Of a stretch of DNA of 64,000 bases, positions 31,877 through 42,200 are shown piece after piece. Both the position numbers and the translations under genes were made by a program. Under the pieces are notes generated by a model. It saw only the letters and a list, made by a program, of their open reading frames with translations, did not search any database and was not told where the DNA came from. This DNA comes from JACJXF01 sp038316435 (GTDB lineage: Bacteria > Bacteroidota > Bacteroidia > Bacteroidales > GCA-2748055), in the NCBI GenBank assembly GCA_038316435.1, contig JBBQAQ010000014.1, positions 15,700 to 79,699 on the forward strand, read 5' to 3'. The stretch's first letter is position 1; each line of letters opens with the position of its first letter.

Positions 31877-32857
31877 TCAGATAATTTGGTGCAAGAGGAT
31901 ATAACGCACCACAAAAGCATATAGGATTCCTGTGAGCATAATGATTTTGGTTATCTGACTTGCCCGATAAAAATCGTTTTTATCCTGAGCTTTAATAATT
32001 TTATAAAGCAGATACAGCAAAGGAGCAACTAAAAACACAAGGAAATACGAAGCCGTTAGGTAGTCCAAAGAAATCCCCCGATATAATAGAAACCGAATAA
32101 AAACTAAAGTCAGAAGAAATAAACATATAATTATAAGGGAGGAAATTACAATTTTTGTACTCTTTCGGCCGATTACAATAGGTAAAGTGTTCATTCCAAA
32201 TGCGCTATCTCCCTCGAAATCTTCAGCGTCTTTAATAATTTCGCGCAATAATGTTGTAAGAAAAGCAAAGAATGAAAATGCTGCAATATTGAAAAATATG
32301 TAATTAAAATTTGCCTGATAACTAAGCATGATAATACCATACTTGGCATTTAACAGAGGCATCTCGTATAGGATGACCAAAAGTGGTACAATACCTGTCA
32401 TAACACTTACAACAAGATTACCAACCAGAAATTGCCTTTTATAGTTAGTTGAATAAAACCATAAAAGTCCGGCAGCGAGCATGAATATTATCGAAAGCTC
32501 AGGAACCTTAATATAAAATGAGAGGTAAATACCAATTACAATTCCGGTAAAATTGAGCAGAAAGTGCATCAGCATGGCCATGCGACGCTGAATACTTTTG
32601 TCGATTACGACCTTACCTGGCCTATTGAGACGGTCAGTTCCAGTGTCGAAATAGTCATTTATTACATATCCGCCTGCAGCGATTAATACCGTCGATAAAA
32701 CCAAAAGGAAAAAACGAAAGCCATCTAGTTGGAGATCAAAATTGTTGATTTTTAAGAAAGGGAATATAATGCAATACCTCATGATATATTGCGTAGCGGC
32801 AATGATCAGGAGGTTCTGAAATCGGATCAGACGGAGAATGGCTAAGATATTTTGCAT
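31877..32857 (-). CDS. UbiA-family prenyltransferase (geranylgeranylglycerol-phosphate synthase-like)
   Basis: A membrane protein of 326 residues with about eight to nine hydrophobic helices. The two prenyl-diphosphate/Mg2+ motifs are NDYFDTGTDRLNRP (about 67-80) and DAEDFEGDSAFG (about 215-226). UbiA members attach polyprenyl groups to aromatic or glycerol acceptors. Bacteroidota paralogues beside maf and a KdsC-like gene are usually annotated as geranylgeranylglycerol-phosphate geranylgeranyltransferases. The true acceptor cannot be read from sequence. It forms a close pair with maf. Confidence 0.85.
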   Translation of the reverse strand: MQNILAILRLIRFQNLLIIAATQYIMRYCIIFPFLKINNFDLQLDGFRFFLLVLSTVLIAAGGYVINDYFDTGTDRLNRPGKVVIDKSIQRRMAMLMHFLLNFTGIVIGIYLSFYIKVPELSIIFMLAAGLLWFYSTNYKRQFLVGNLVVSVMTGIVPLLVILYEMPLLNAKYGIIMLSYQANFNYIFFNIAAFSFFAFLTTLLREIIKDAEDFEGDSAFGMNTLPIVIGRKSTKIVISSLIIICLFLLTLVFIRFLLYRGISLDYLTASYFLVFLVAPLLYLLYKIIKAQDKNDFYRASQITKIIMLTGILYAFVVRYILLHQII

Positions 32858-32968
32858 TTTCTCGAACTAAAAAATTATTAAACTTTTTTCAAATCAGAAT
32901 CAAATCTGATATTAACTGCAAAAAATAGTTACTGGATTTATAAAATGCTATTCACAATTAGCAGAAAA

Positions 32969-33490
32969 TTACCAGCTAAAGGCATCATCATCCATCCATT
33001 TACCTTGTAGTCGAAGTACCTGTTCCATCACATCTCTGACGCAACCCTCTCCTCCCGCTTTATCGGAGATATATGATGAGATGGCCTTTATTTCTTCCAC
33101 AGCATCTGAAGGACATGTCGGAACCCCCACCATCTTCATTACTTCATAATCTGGCAAGTCATCACCCATATATAGGATATTTTCAGGCTCCAGATGGTAT
33201 TTAAACATAAAATCCTTGAAATCGTTCAGCTTATTATGAGAACCAAGATAAACGTCTGTAACACCCAAATTGTGAAACCTAAGTCGTACAGATTCTGATT
33301 TGCCACCTGAAATAATACAAATTATATATTTTTTTCTGATGGCATAGAAAACTGCATATCCATCCTTAATGTTCATGGTACGCATCATGTCACCGGATGG
33401 ATGTAAAAAAACTTTAGAACTTGCGAAAACTCCGTCTACATCAAATACAAATGCTTTTACTTTTGCAAGATTTTCTTTAAAATTACTCAT
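32969..33490 (-). CDS. KdsC-like HAD-superfamily phosphatase
   Basis: The 173-residue protein has the HAD motifs FVFDVDGVF (nucleophile Asp), SGGKSESV (motif II) and YMGDDLPDYEVM (motif IV) without a cap domain. That layout is typical of the tetrameric KdsC subfamily, which removes phosphate from KDO-8-phosphate in lipopolysaccharide synthesis. The MRTMNIKDGYAVFYAI stretch is also KdsC-like. The start overlaps the DUF2520 gene by eight bases, so the two are translationally coupled. Substrate identity is inferred from the subfamily. Confidence 0.85.
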   Translation of the reverse strand: MSNFKENLAKVKAFVFDVDGVFASSKVFLHPSGDMMRTMNIKDGYAVFYAIRKKYIICIISGGKSESVRLRFHNLGVTDVYLGSHNKLNDFKDFMFKYHLEPENILYMGDDLPDYEVMKMVGVPTCPSDAVEEIKAISSYISDKAGGEGCVRDVMEQVLRLQGKWMDDDAFSW

Positions 33491-34286
33491 TTACGGAATT
33501 ATTTTTCTTAAGTGATTGAGTATGTTGAATGCTTTGGCTTGTAAATGTATATAATTTTTGTAATAGTGGCTGGTTTTCGAGCATCTTAATATGCTTTTCA
33601 ATAATATTTGTATCGTTCCTTATGGCAGGGCCTGTCTGCTCTTCAGAGGGATTTGATTCAAGAGCTTTTCTGAAAGTTTCTTCAATCAAAGGTCTGAGTA
33701 AGGTCTGATCAAGCTTTTTCTGATTCAGAATTTCAGAAGAAAGGGCAAGCATATGGTTTGTAAAATTATTGGCGAAAACTGCTGCAAGATGAATCCACCT
33801 CCTTGTTTCAGAGTCAGTTAAATAGACGTTTTCGGAAATTGAACGTGCAATTTCTTCTATTTCAGCTAGTACAACTGGATTATTAGCTTCAATTAGAAAG
33901 GGGGATTTAGCCATGTTTACTGCAGTGTTTTTGCGAATAGTCTGCAATGGATATAAAACACCATATCTCGTAAATTTTGTTCCAAACACTTCCAATCCGT
34001 GACTACCTGCTGTATGGACAATAAGTGAATTTGTGATTTTTAACTGTTCCAGAATCAAAGGTACCGACAGATCCGGTATGGAAACAATATACAGATCAGC
34101 ACCTTGCATAATTTCCTCAATTGATGTAGTGAATTCCGCATTAGCAGGATCTGCTAGTATTTTGGCTGATTCTTGAGTGCGACTATAAACCTGAATTAAT
34201 TTATAACCAGCGTTACACAGGCTTTTAACGATGTGTGATGCCACATTTCCAGCACCAATACTTACGAAACTTTTGTATAGGCTCAT
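33483..34286 (-). CDS. Rossmann-fold and DUF2520 domain protein
   Basis: A 267-residue protein with an NAD(P)-binding N-terminus (FVSIGAGNVASHIVKSL), a short-chain motif resembling pyrroline-5-carboxylate reductase or ketopantoate reductase, then a DUF2520 helical domain (WIHLAAVFANNFTNHML). These proteins look like dehydrogenases, but no substrate is established. It overlaps the KdsC-like gene by eight bases, an arrangement common in Bacteroidota. Confidence 0.85.
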   Translation of the reverse strand: MSLYKSFVSIGAGNVASHIVKSLCNAGYKLIQVYSRTQESAKILADPANAEFTTSIEEIMQGADLYIVSIPDLSVPLILEQLKITNSLIVHTAGSHGLEVFGTKFTRYGVLYPLQTIRKNTAVNMAKSPFLIEANNPVVLAEIEEIARSISENVYLTDSETRRWIHLAAVFANNFTNHMLALSSEILNQKKLDQTLLRPLIEETFRKALESNPSEEQTGPAIRNDTNIIEKHIKMLENQPLLQKLYTFTSQSIQHTQSLKKNNSVNE

Positions 34287-34350
34287 ATTATTTTATGGGG
34301 ATACCATAAAAGTAAGAAGGAAATCAGGAAATGCAAAAATAAAAATCAGA

Positions 34351-34803
34351 TCAGGAACTTCGAAGTTTGAGCAATTTTTCACACATCTCATAGTTTTCCT
34401 GAACTTCATAATATTTTAATAAGTTCTTGAAAAAAAGAGGGTTATTGTATTGAGGATGAGCTTTATCGAATTTAAGTTTCCCGTTTACAGTTTGAGCAAA
34501 AAGCTTTTGGGATTCATTCTGATCCGATTGATTAAGTTGCAGCTCAGCGGTTGCCTCAGGGAAGAGATGCCTGTATTTTTTAAGAAAATCAGTTAATTCG
34601 AGCTGCATATTAATAAAATCGGAGTTTTCATCCAGGAGTTGCTTATTCAGTGCATATTTATTATCGAGTTCCAGTTTGAGTATTTGCGATGGATTTTCAG
34701 ACAACATCTTTTCGATTTCATCCTGATTGCTCTTAATATCAAAATTATTCTGACTCACGTGCTCCTTTAGGACTTTAAGCAATGTATTTATGAGTTTATT
34801 CAT
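34351..34803 (-). CDS. Hypothetical protein, charged and helical
   Basis: About 150 residues, predicted mostly helical and strongly charged, with no signal peptide or membrane segment. I do not recognise a family. I prefer the ATG at 34803 (MNKLINTLLKVLKEH) over the TTG at 34830. The frame lies 64 bases upstream of the DUF2520 gene in the same direction and downstream of the terminator hairpin at 34874-34915. Its coding-like composition and length make it a likely real gene. Confidence 0.6.
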   Translation of the reverse strand: MNKLINTLLKVLKEHVSQNNFDIKSNQDEIEKMLSENPSQILKLELDNKYALNKQLLDENSDFINMQLELTDFLKKYRHLFPEATAELQLNQSDQNESQKLFAQTVNGKLKFDKAHPQYNNPLFFKNLLKYYEVQENYEMCEKLLKLRSS

Positions 34804-34873
34804 AGGAACTCTTTTTTCAGGATGCTGCAAAATCTGTACCAGTTTTGAAGTGTATGGATATCAATGTCCATAA

Positions 34874-34915
34874 GCAAAATAGCTTGCCTGAAATCTGACA
34901 TTTCAGGCAAGCTAT
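34874..34915 (-). terminator. Terminator of the etfB-etfA-acyl-CoA dehydrogenase operon
   Basis: A perfect 16-bp inverted repeat (34879-34894 with 34900-34915) around a 5-base loop. On the minus strand it is followed by TTTTGC. It starts 39 bases after the stop of the acyl-CoA dehydrogenase gene. The T-run is short, but the stem is exceptionally stable for this AT-rich genome. Confidence 0.75.
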
Positions 34916-34953
34916 GGGAATAATTAGATTCCTTTTACTATAAACTTTACTTC

Positions 34954-36672
34954 TTAATACTTAAATATTCCTAAATCTTTCAATTCAGAATTCTTAATAT
35001 ATTCGAGTTTTTCGGAATTATCTGATTTAGCTTTCTTAATAAAGATTTCAGCAGAATTTCTATATTCTTCGTCTTTCAGAGTGTCGAACACCATCAGATA
35101 TCCCATGATAATATTTCCGGCCATTTCAACCAGACGACGTGAATGGAAATCAAGGAATTCAGCATCTCCCATGGCATTGACAAGTTTAACCGTTTCCTGG
35201 TATTGAACTGTCAGATCCATGAGCATTTTCTTTAGATACTCAAGTTCAGGTTTTACTTTTTCTTCTTCGTATTCTTTGATTCGGCCAAGGAAAACTCCTG
35301 TTGTAACCCCTCTGATAGCGGCCACAACCTGAAGTTGGGATGTTCCTTCATATATTGAAGTAATGCGAGCATCCCTATAAATTCTTTCAATAGGGAAATC
35401 CTTCATAAAGCCAGCTCCACCGTGAACCTGCATTGAGTCGTATGCAATCTGATTGCTATATTCACTGGAGAATAACTTTAAAAGCGGGGTGAAAACGTCA
35501 GCTAGTTTCTGATATTTTTTCATCTCCGTTCGCTCATCATTATCTAACTTTCGGTCTTCGGCAATGAAAGTGTATGCCTTATACATGTCAACGTAGCGGC
35601 AAGTTTCATAGAGTAAAGTTCTCATTGCCATTGTTTTGACCTTCATATTTCTAAGAAGTTCATAAACGGCAGGAAAGGTTATAATGGCTTTTCCAAACTG
35701 AACACGTTCCTGAGCATATTTGAGGGCTTCGCGGTATGCTGCTTCAGAAAGACCAACCGATTGTGCGCCAATACCCAAACGGGCTGAGTTCATGAGAGAC
35801 ATTACGTATTTAATAAGTCCCATTTTTCTATCGCCAATAAGCTTTGCAGGAGCATTTGAAAACACCATTTCGCATGTTGGTGAACCTTTAATGCCCAGTT
35901 TATTTTCGATACGTCGTATTTTAACTGCGCTATCTTTCCTGTCGTAAAGGAATAATGAAAGGCCTCTGGCATCTGCTGTTCCGTCTTCACTACGTGCGAG
36001 GACTAAGGCAATATCAGCATCCCCGTTAGTAATAAAGCGTTTTACGCCATTCAGAAAATATTTATCTTTTGAAGGGTCATAAGTTGCTGTAATTGATTGG
36101 CCTTTAAGCTGAACAGCCTGAAGGTCGGAGCCTGCATCAGGTTCAGTAAGTACCATAGCTGCAGTTGCACCGTCGTTAAAGAGAGGCAAATACTGTGCTT
36201 TAAGTTCTTCTGATGCGAATTCATGAATGGTCTCTGCGCAATCCTGTAATCCCCAGATATTAGCAAAACCAGCATCCGCACGTGATACAATTTCTGCAGC
36301 CATTACATAAGGGACAATTGGGAAGTTCAATCCTTTGTATTTCCTGGGAAGCGACATGCCAATAAGTCCGGCTTTAGTCAAAACTTCGTGATTTTCAGTA
36401 GTTCCCCTGGCATAAACAACTTCATTATTGATGAGTTGGGGTCCGTCGTGGTCAACAGATTCAGCGTTGGGGGAAATAACATCAGCAGAAATTTCACCTA
36501 TTATTTCCAGAGCTTTTTCGTAGCTATCCATAGCGTCTTCGAAATCAACCGGGGCATAGTCGAATTTATCTTTATCTTCAAAATCTTTTTCCTTTAACGC
36601 AACTATTTTTTTCATCAGTGGATGATGAAGATGGAATTTAAGATCCTGATTATCATTGAAGAAATTTGCCAT
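34954..36672 (-). CDS. Acyl-CoA dehydrogenase family protein
   Basis: A flavoprotein of 572 residues, longer than the usual 380, with the extra C-terminal domain seen in many Bacteroidota members. The FAD/substrate core shows MVLTEPDAGSDL, YFLNGVKRFITNGDAD, ARLGIGAQSVGL and QVHGGAGFMKDFPIERIYRDARI. The catalytic Glu is expected in IYEGTSQLQ. It follows etfB and etfA with a 33-base gap, so electrons should pass to this EtfAB pair. Direction (oxidation, or bifurcating reduction as in butyryl-CoA dehydrogenase) cannot be decided from sequence. Confidence 0.9.
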   Translation of the reverse strand: MANFFNDNQDLKFHLHHPLMKKIVALKEKDFEDKDKFDYAPVDFEDAMDSYEKALEIIGEISADVISPNAESVDHDGPQLINNEVVYARGTTENHEVLTKAGLIGMSLPRKYKGLNFPIVPYVMAAEIVSRADAGFANIWGLQDCAETIHEFASEELKAQYLPLFNDGATAAMVLTEPDAGSDLQAVQLKGQSITATYDPSKDKYFLNGVKRFITNGDADIALVLARSEDGTADARGLSLFLYDRKDSAVKIRRIENKLGIKGSPTCEMVFSNAPAKLIGDRKMGLIKYVMSLMNSARLGIGAQSVGLSEAAYREALKYAQERVQFGKAIITFPAVYELLRNMKVKTMAMRTLLYETCRYVDMYKAYTFIAEDRKLDNDERTEMKKYQKLADVFTPLLKLFSSEYSNQIAYDSMQVHGGAGFMKDFPIERIYRDARITSIYEGTSQLQVVAAIRGVTTGVFLGRIKEYEEEKVKPELEYLKKMLMDLTVQYQETVKLVNAMGDAEFLDFHSRRLVEMAGNIIMGYLMVFDTLKDEEYRNSAEIFIKKAKSDNSEKLEYIKNSELKDLGIFKY

Positions 36673-36705
36673 TTTCTTTCTATTTAAACGTTAACAATGT
36701 CTGGA

Positions 36706-37725
36706 TTACTTGGAGTTTTTCTTGTAATATTTGATCATTTTGGGGAGAATTTCAGAAGCATCTCCAACAATGACATAATCGGCTATCTGGTTGATAGGAG
36801 CCTGTCTGTCGGTATTTATTGAGATTACCATTGCTGAATCTGCCATTCCCGCTCTGTGCTGTATTTGTCCGGAGATTCCGACAGCGATATATAATTTTGG
36901 ACGGACGGTAACACCGGTCTGGCCAATTTGTCTTTCATGCTCAACAAATCCGGCGTCGACTGCTGCTCGTGAACCACCAACTTCAGCCCCGAGTACGTCT
37001 GCGAGATCATAAAGAAGCTTAAAATTAGCTTTTGAGCCAACACCATAACCACCGGCAACAATAATACCTGCGTTTTTGATATTCACCTTTTTGTTCTCCA
37101 TGTGGCGCTCAATAATTTTAACCACAAAGTCGGTATCACTCAAGTGTTTATCTACTTCAATATTTTTAACTACTCCCTTATAACCTTCCTTAAAAATCTC
37201 TTTTTTCATAACCCCTTCGCGAACGGTAGCGAGCTGAGGACGTGTATCAGGATTTATAATGGTTGCAACGATGTTTCCACCAAATGCAGGCCTGATCTGA
37301 TAAAGCAGATTTTCGTATTCTATGTTGTTCTTCTTATCACTGTGTCCACCAATTTCAAGACTTGTACAATCTGCGGTGAGTCCAACCTTTAAAGCCGAAG
37401 CGATACGTGGAGCGAGATCTCTGCCTAAAGAAGTTGCCCCAAAAAGTGCAATCTGAGCTTTTTCTTCTTTAAGAATTTCTTTCAGGATGGCACTGTGGGG
37501 AAGCGTCAGGTATGGGCTGAGGCGTTTATCGTCGCCAATATGCACCACATCTACGCCATAAGGAAACAGTTGTTTTTCAATACCTTTAAGATCTGTTCCA
37601 AGGATTACGGCTTCAACTTTACATGAAAGCTGGTCGGCAAGACTTCTTGCTTTAGTAAGTAATTCAAGGCTTACATCGGCAATTATGCCGTCTTCGATCT
37701 CACAATAAACGAAAATATTATTCAC
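36706..37725 (-). CDS. etfA: Electron transfer flavoprotein alpha subunit
   Basis: The 339-residue protein ends with the FAD-binding domain signature VGGSRAAVDAGF, then RQIGQTGVTVRPKLYIAVGI and SGQIQHRAGM. The N-terminal domain (LADQLSCKVEAVILG) is the alpha/beta fold shared with EtfB. It has no added ferredoxin domain. It sits 35 bases downstream of etfB and 33 upstream of the acyl-CoA dehydrogenase gene. It carries electrons between the dehydrogenase and a membrane quinone oxidoreductase or, in bifurcating systems, NADH and ferredoxin. Confidence 0.95.
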   Translation of the reverse strand: MNNIFVYCEIEDGIIADVSLELLTKARSLADQLSCKVEAVILGTDLKGIEKQLFPYGVDVVHIGDDKRLSPYLTLPHSAILKEILKEEKAQIALFGATSLGRDLAPRIASALKVGLTADCTSLEIGGHSDKKNNIEYENLLYQIRPAFGGNIVATIINPDTRPQLATVREGVMKKEIFKEGYKGVVKNIEVDKHLSDTDFVVKIIERHMENKKVNIKNAGIIVAGGYGVGSKANFKLLYDLADVLGAEVGGSRAAVDAGFVEHERQIGQTGVTVRPKLYIAVGISGQIQHRAGMADSAMVISINTDRQAPINQIADYVIVGDASEILPKMIKYYKKNSK

Positions 37726-37760
37726 GGTTGGAATTTGTTTAATTCGACATGAAAAGATTA

Positions 37761-38636
37761 TTAACCAATAGTATGGTTTTCGATAAGTTCCTTCATCAGT
37801 TCATCGATTTCAAAATCGGAATTGCTAAGAACTTTTGACTCTTTAGCTTTGAAAACAACGTTTTCTATCTTTTTAACTTTGGTTGGAGAACCAGTAAGAC
37901 CTAGGGATTCTTCTTCAACCACAATGTCATTAGTGCTCCACTCATCAATATTAAGGTAAGGTCTGGACTGAAACAGATTTAAATAATCTTCAGTAGCATC
38001 CTGACGTTCAGTAACAGTGCGCGCATGCTTATTTTTCATGAGCAATTTTGCATTACGAGGTCTGCAGTTTGCAGCTGAGCTGTGAACAGTTATCACAACA
38101 GGAGTAGTTACAGAAACAACTTCCACTCCCCTTTCAAGTCTTCTTTTAACAATAATTTCGTTGCCTTTTACTTCAAGAACTTCTTCAGCATAGGTTATCT
38201 GAGGGATTCCAAGCTTTTCGGCAACCTGAGGACCAACCTGAGCGGTATCGCCGTCAATTGCCTGGCGCCCTGCAAAGATGATATCAAAATCTTTTATTTT
38301 ACGAATTGCCTGAGCCAACGCGTATGAAGTGGCAAGGGTATCAGAGCCTGCGAATTTACGGTCGGTAAGCAGATATCCATTGTCTGCGCCACGGTATAGT
38401 CCTTCGCGAATAACTTCTGCAGCACGACCAGGACCCATTGTCAGAATAGTAACTGTAGAACCCGGAACTCTGTCTTTAACGCGTAAAGCCTGTTCCAGAG
38501 CGTTAAGATCTTCCGGATTAAAAATAGCCTCTAGAGCAGCGCGGTTTACTGTGCCATCAGCTTTCATGGCATCTTTTCCAACGTTTCTGGTATCAGGAAC
38601 CTGCTTGGCTAATACGATGATTTTTAAGCCCTTCAT
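37761..38636 (-). CDS. etfB: Electron transfer flavoprotein beta subunit
   Basis: A 291-residue EtfB with the N-terminal KIIVLAKQVPDTRNV, the AMP/FAD contact region MGPGRAAEVIREGLYRGAD, the IIFAGRQAIDGDTAQVGPQ motif and a C-terminal recognition-loop arm (MKNKHARTVT onward). DGDTAQVGPQ is well conserved in both classic and bifurcating Etfs. It is the first gene of the three-gene operon. A candidate promoter lies about 140 bases upstream. Confidence 0.95.
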   Translation of the reverse strand: MKGLKIIVLAKQVPDTRNVGKDAMKADGTVNRAALEAIFNPEDLNALEQALRVKDRVPGSTVTILTMGPGRAAEVIREGLYRGADNGYLLTDRKFAGSDTLATSYALAQAIRKIKDFDIIFAGRQAIDGDTAQVGPQVAEKLGIPQITYAEEVLEVKGNEIIVKRRLERGVEVVSVTTPVVITVHSSAANCRPRNAKLLMKNKHARTVTERQDATEDYLNLFQSRPYLNIDEWSTNDIVVEEESLGLTGSPTKVKKIENVVFKAKESKVLSNSDFEIDELMKELIENHTIG

Positions 38637-38775
38637 AGAATTTAAGTCTAAAATGTATCTGACATTGCTAAAGCTTTGACAGATTTAAGGTTAATAGCTT
38701 GAATTTTAGTTTTTTAGCGTGAGATAATTCGTAAATTCATCCGATTTTCATCACCACAATTTCTTTTAATGGCGA

Positions 38776-38804
38776 CAAATATAGTAATTAATCCCAAAGT
38801 CAAA
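38776..38804 (-). promoter_or_regulatory. Candidate promoter of the etf operon
   Basis: On the minus strand TTTG (38804-38801), 17 bases, then TATATTTG (38783-38776) fits the Bacteroidota pattern TTTG-N-TAnnTTTG, though the spacer is shorter than the usual 19-21. It would give a leader of about 130 bases before etfB. Confidence 0.4.
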
Positions 38805-38825
38805 ACTCTCCTTAAAGTATATTCG

Positions 38826-38853
38826 AAAAAAAACCCCGTTTTTATACGGGGTT
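38826..38853 (-). terminator. Terminator of the rpoBC-DUF3467 operon
   Basis: On the minus strand AACCCCGT, loop ATAAAA, ACGGGGTT and then a run of T form a textbook Rho-independent terminator (stem 38832-38853, T-run 38833-38826). It begins 30 bases after the stop of the DUF3467 gene. Confidence 0.9.
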
Positions 38854-38882
38854 TAAATAAGCGTTATAATTTATTCGAAAAA

Positions 38883-39206
38883 TCAGGCTTGGGCAGTTGG
38901 GCCTCCGAAGTTCATTGGAAGCACCGTTCCTCCAGCATTTTCAACTTTTTTAATAACACCATGAACGGTTTCATACTTGCCAATATTATCCTTTAGTGCA
39001 AGCATTAATCGTTTAGCATGTTCGGGTGTCAGAATTATCCTGGATTTTACCTGAGCTTTAGGTACGCCGGGCATAATTCTAACAAAGTCGACAATGAATT
39101 CAGCAGAAGAATGAGTTATTATTGCAAGGTTAGAATAGACTCCTTGAGCAATTTCTTCATTCAGCTCAATGCTGATCTGATTTTTGACTTGATTTTCGTC
39201 TTCCAT
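38883..39206 (-). CDS. DUF3467 protein
   Basis: A 107-residue protein of the DUF3467 family (AQGVYSNLAIITHSSAEFIVDFVRIMPG, then VKSRIILTPEHAKRLMLALKDNI). Members lie directly behind rpoC in many Bacteroidota, as here (7-base gap), and the terminator follows. The function is unknown. The conserved linkage suggests a role in transcription or translation. There is no DNA-binding motif I recognise. Confidence 0.85.
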   Translation of the reverse strand: MEDENQVKNQISIELNEEIAQGVYSNLAIITHSSAEFIVDFVRIMPGVPKAQVKSRIILTPEHAKRLMLALKDNIGKYETVHGVIKKVENAGGTVLPMNFGGPTAQA

Positions 39207-39213
39207 AATCTGA

Positions 39214-42200
39214 TTATTCTTCAGTTTCGGTTTTCAAAACACCTGCTGTAGCACCGGCTCTCATTTTCTCGTATTCCTCTCTTGAACCAACCACAAGGTT
39301 CTGATAAGGACGGATACCTGTTCCTGCAGGAATTAAATGACCTACAATTACATTTTCTTTCAATCCCTCGAGATAATCGATTTTACCGTGAATAGCGGCC
39401 TCGTTAAGTACCTTGGTAGTTTCCTGGAAGGAAGCTGCCGAGAACCAACTCTTAGTTTGCAGTGAAGCTCTTGTAATACCCTGTAAAATCTGACTTGATG
39501 TTGCAGGAATAGCTTCACGTGCCTCAATAAGCTTCATGTCTTTTCTGCGAAGCATTGAGTTTTCGTCGCGAAGTTTTCTGGCAGTAATAATCTGGCCGGG
39601 GTATAGATTTTGTGAATCTCCGGGTTCAATAACTACTTTCTTGCCAAAAATCCAATCGTTTTCATCCATAAATTCCCATTTGTCAACGATTTGTTTTTCA
39701 AGGAATTTAGTATCACCCTGATCTACAATTTCAACCTTGCGCATCATTTGGCGAACGATAATTTCGAAATGTTTATCGTTAATTTTCACACCCTGTAGGC
39801 GGTAAACTTCCTGAACCTCATTCACGATATATTCCTGAACTTTGGTTGGTCCTTTGATTGCAAGAATATCAGAAGGAGTAATTGCTCCATCGGAAAGAGG
39901 CATACCCGCGCGTACATAGTCGTTTTCCTGAACCAGAATTTGTTTTGAAAGGGGAACCAGATACTTCATTAACTCGCCTGCTTTAGACTGGATAATGATT
40001 TCGCGGTTTCCACGTTTTACTTTTCCAAAAGATACTTCGCCATCGATTTCAGAGACAACAGCAGGATTCGACGGGTTCCTGGCTTCGAAAAGCTCGGTAA
40101 CACGTGGAAGACCACCGGTGATATCACCAGATTTTCCAACTGCTCTAGGAATTTTCACGAGAATATCCCCTGCCAGAACCTTATCGCTCTCATTTACAGA
40201 TATATGCGCTCCAACAGGAAGGTTGTATGATTTTAGAACTTCGTTGTCTTTATTTACGATTCTGATACCCGGGTTTTTAGTTTTATCCCTGGTTTCGATG
40301 ATTACTTTTTCGCGGTATCCGGTTTGCTCATCAGATTCTTCGCGGAAAGTAATACCATCTATTACATTTTCGAATGAAATACGACCATCTACTTCAGTGA
40401 TAATAACTGCATTATATGGATCCCATTCGCAAATCAGGTCTTTTTTCTTAACCTCTGCACCTGGTTTGATAAACAGTTTTGAACCGTAAGGAATGTTATG
40501 AGTTGTAAGAGCAATTCCGGTATTTTTATCAGTAATTCTCAATTCAGCAAGACGGCCGATTACGATATCAACTTTCTCTCCGGTAGCATTGTCGGTTTTT
40601 GAAACTGTTCTGCACTCATCGATATTGGCAATACCATCGTATTTAGAAACAATGCTTGATTCGAATGTTATACTTGATGCAGTACCCCCAACGTGGAATG
40701 TACGAAGAGTAAGCTGTGTTCCAGGCTCACCGATTGACTGAGCAGCAATAACGCCGGCAGCTTCTCCGATCTGAACCATGTTTCCAGTTGCAAGGCTTCG
40801 TCCATAGCATTTTCCGCAAACACCTTTTTTCGATTCGCAGGTTAATACGGAACGAATTTCAACTTGCTCGATTGGTGATTCTTCGATAACTCTTGCGATT
40901 GCTTCAGTAATCTCGTCACCAGCAGCAACAACCAGTTCGCCTGTAAGTGGGTGATAAACACCATGAACAGCAGTTCTTCCAAGTATACGTTCGTATAAGG
41001 TTTCTACAACCTCTTCACTTTTCTTAATCGCTGTAGCAACCAGTCCGCGCAGTGTTCCGCAATCGTGTTCATTGATAATCACATCCTGAGAAACGTCAAC
41101 GAGACGACGTGTAAGGTAACCAGCATCAGCTGTTTTCAAAGCTGTATCTGCAAGACCCTTTCTGGCACCGTGGGTTGAGATAAAATATTCAAGAACCGAA
41201 AGTCCCTCTTTAAAGTTAGAGAGGATAGGGTTTTCAATAATTTCCGAGCCTGTAGAACCTGATTTCTGAGGTTTTGCCATAAGACCACGCATACCTGAAA
41301 GCTGGCGAATCTGTTCCTTAGAACCACGGGCGCCGGAATCAAGCATCATATAAACAGGGTTGAATCCCTGATTGTCAGAACTTAACTGTTTCATTAAGGT
41401 CTGGGTCAATTTAGCATTTGTATGCGTCCAGATATCAATAATCTGATTGTAACGCTCATTGTTCGTGATAAAACCGGCATTGTAGTTAGCCAAAACTTCG
41501 TCAACTTGCTCGTATCCTTCGTTTACAAGAACTTCTTTTTCAGCTGGAACGATAACATCATCGAGGTTAAATGACAGACCACCACGGAATGCCATTTGGA
41601 ACCCGAGGTTTTTGATATCGTCAAGGAACCTTGCAGTAGCTGCAGTTCCTGCACTTTTCAGTACGTTACCGATAATGTCTCTAAGTGATTTCTTGGTCAG
41701 GATTTCATTGATATATCCTATTTTCTTGGGAACAAACTCGTTAAACATAACACGTCCAACGGTTGTTTCGATCATATCATATCCAACCTTGCCATCAATC
41801 AGATTTGCAATTCTTACTTTTATAATTGCATGTAAATGAACTTTCTTCTCATTATAAGCAATGATTACTTCCTCAGGGGAGTAAAAAGTAAGACCTTCGC
41901 CTAAAACCACGTGTTCTTTAGTACTCTTGCGAGATTTAGTAATATAATAAAGACCGAGAACCATGTCCTGTGATGGAACCGTGATTGGGGCTCCATTTGC
42001 AGGATTAAGGATATTATGTGAAGCGAGCATCAGAATCTGAGCTTCAAGTACAGCAGGGTTTCCAAGAGGAAGGTGAACAGCCATCTGGTCACCGTCAAAG
42101 TCGGCGTTGAATGCAGTACAAACAAGCGGGTGAAGCTGAATTGCTTTTCCTTCAATAAGTTTAGGCTGGAATGCTTGGATACCTAGACGGTGAAGGGTCG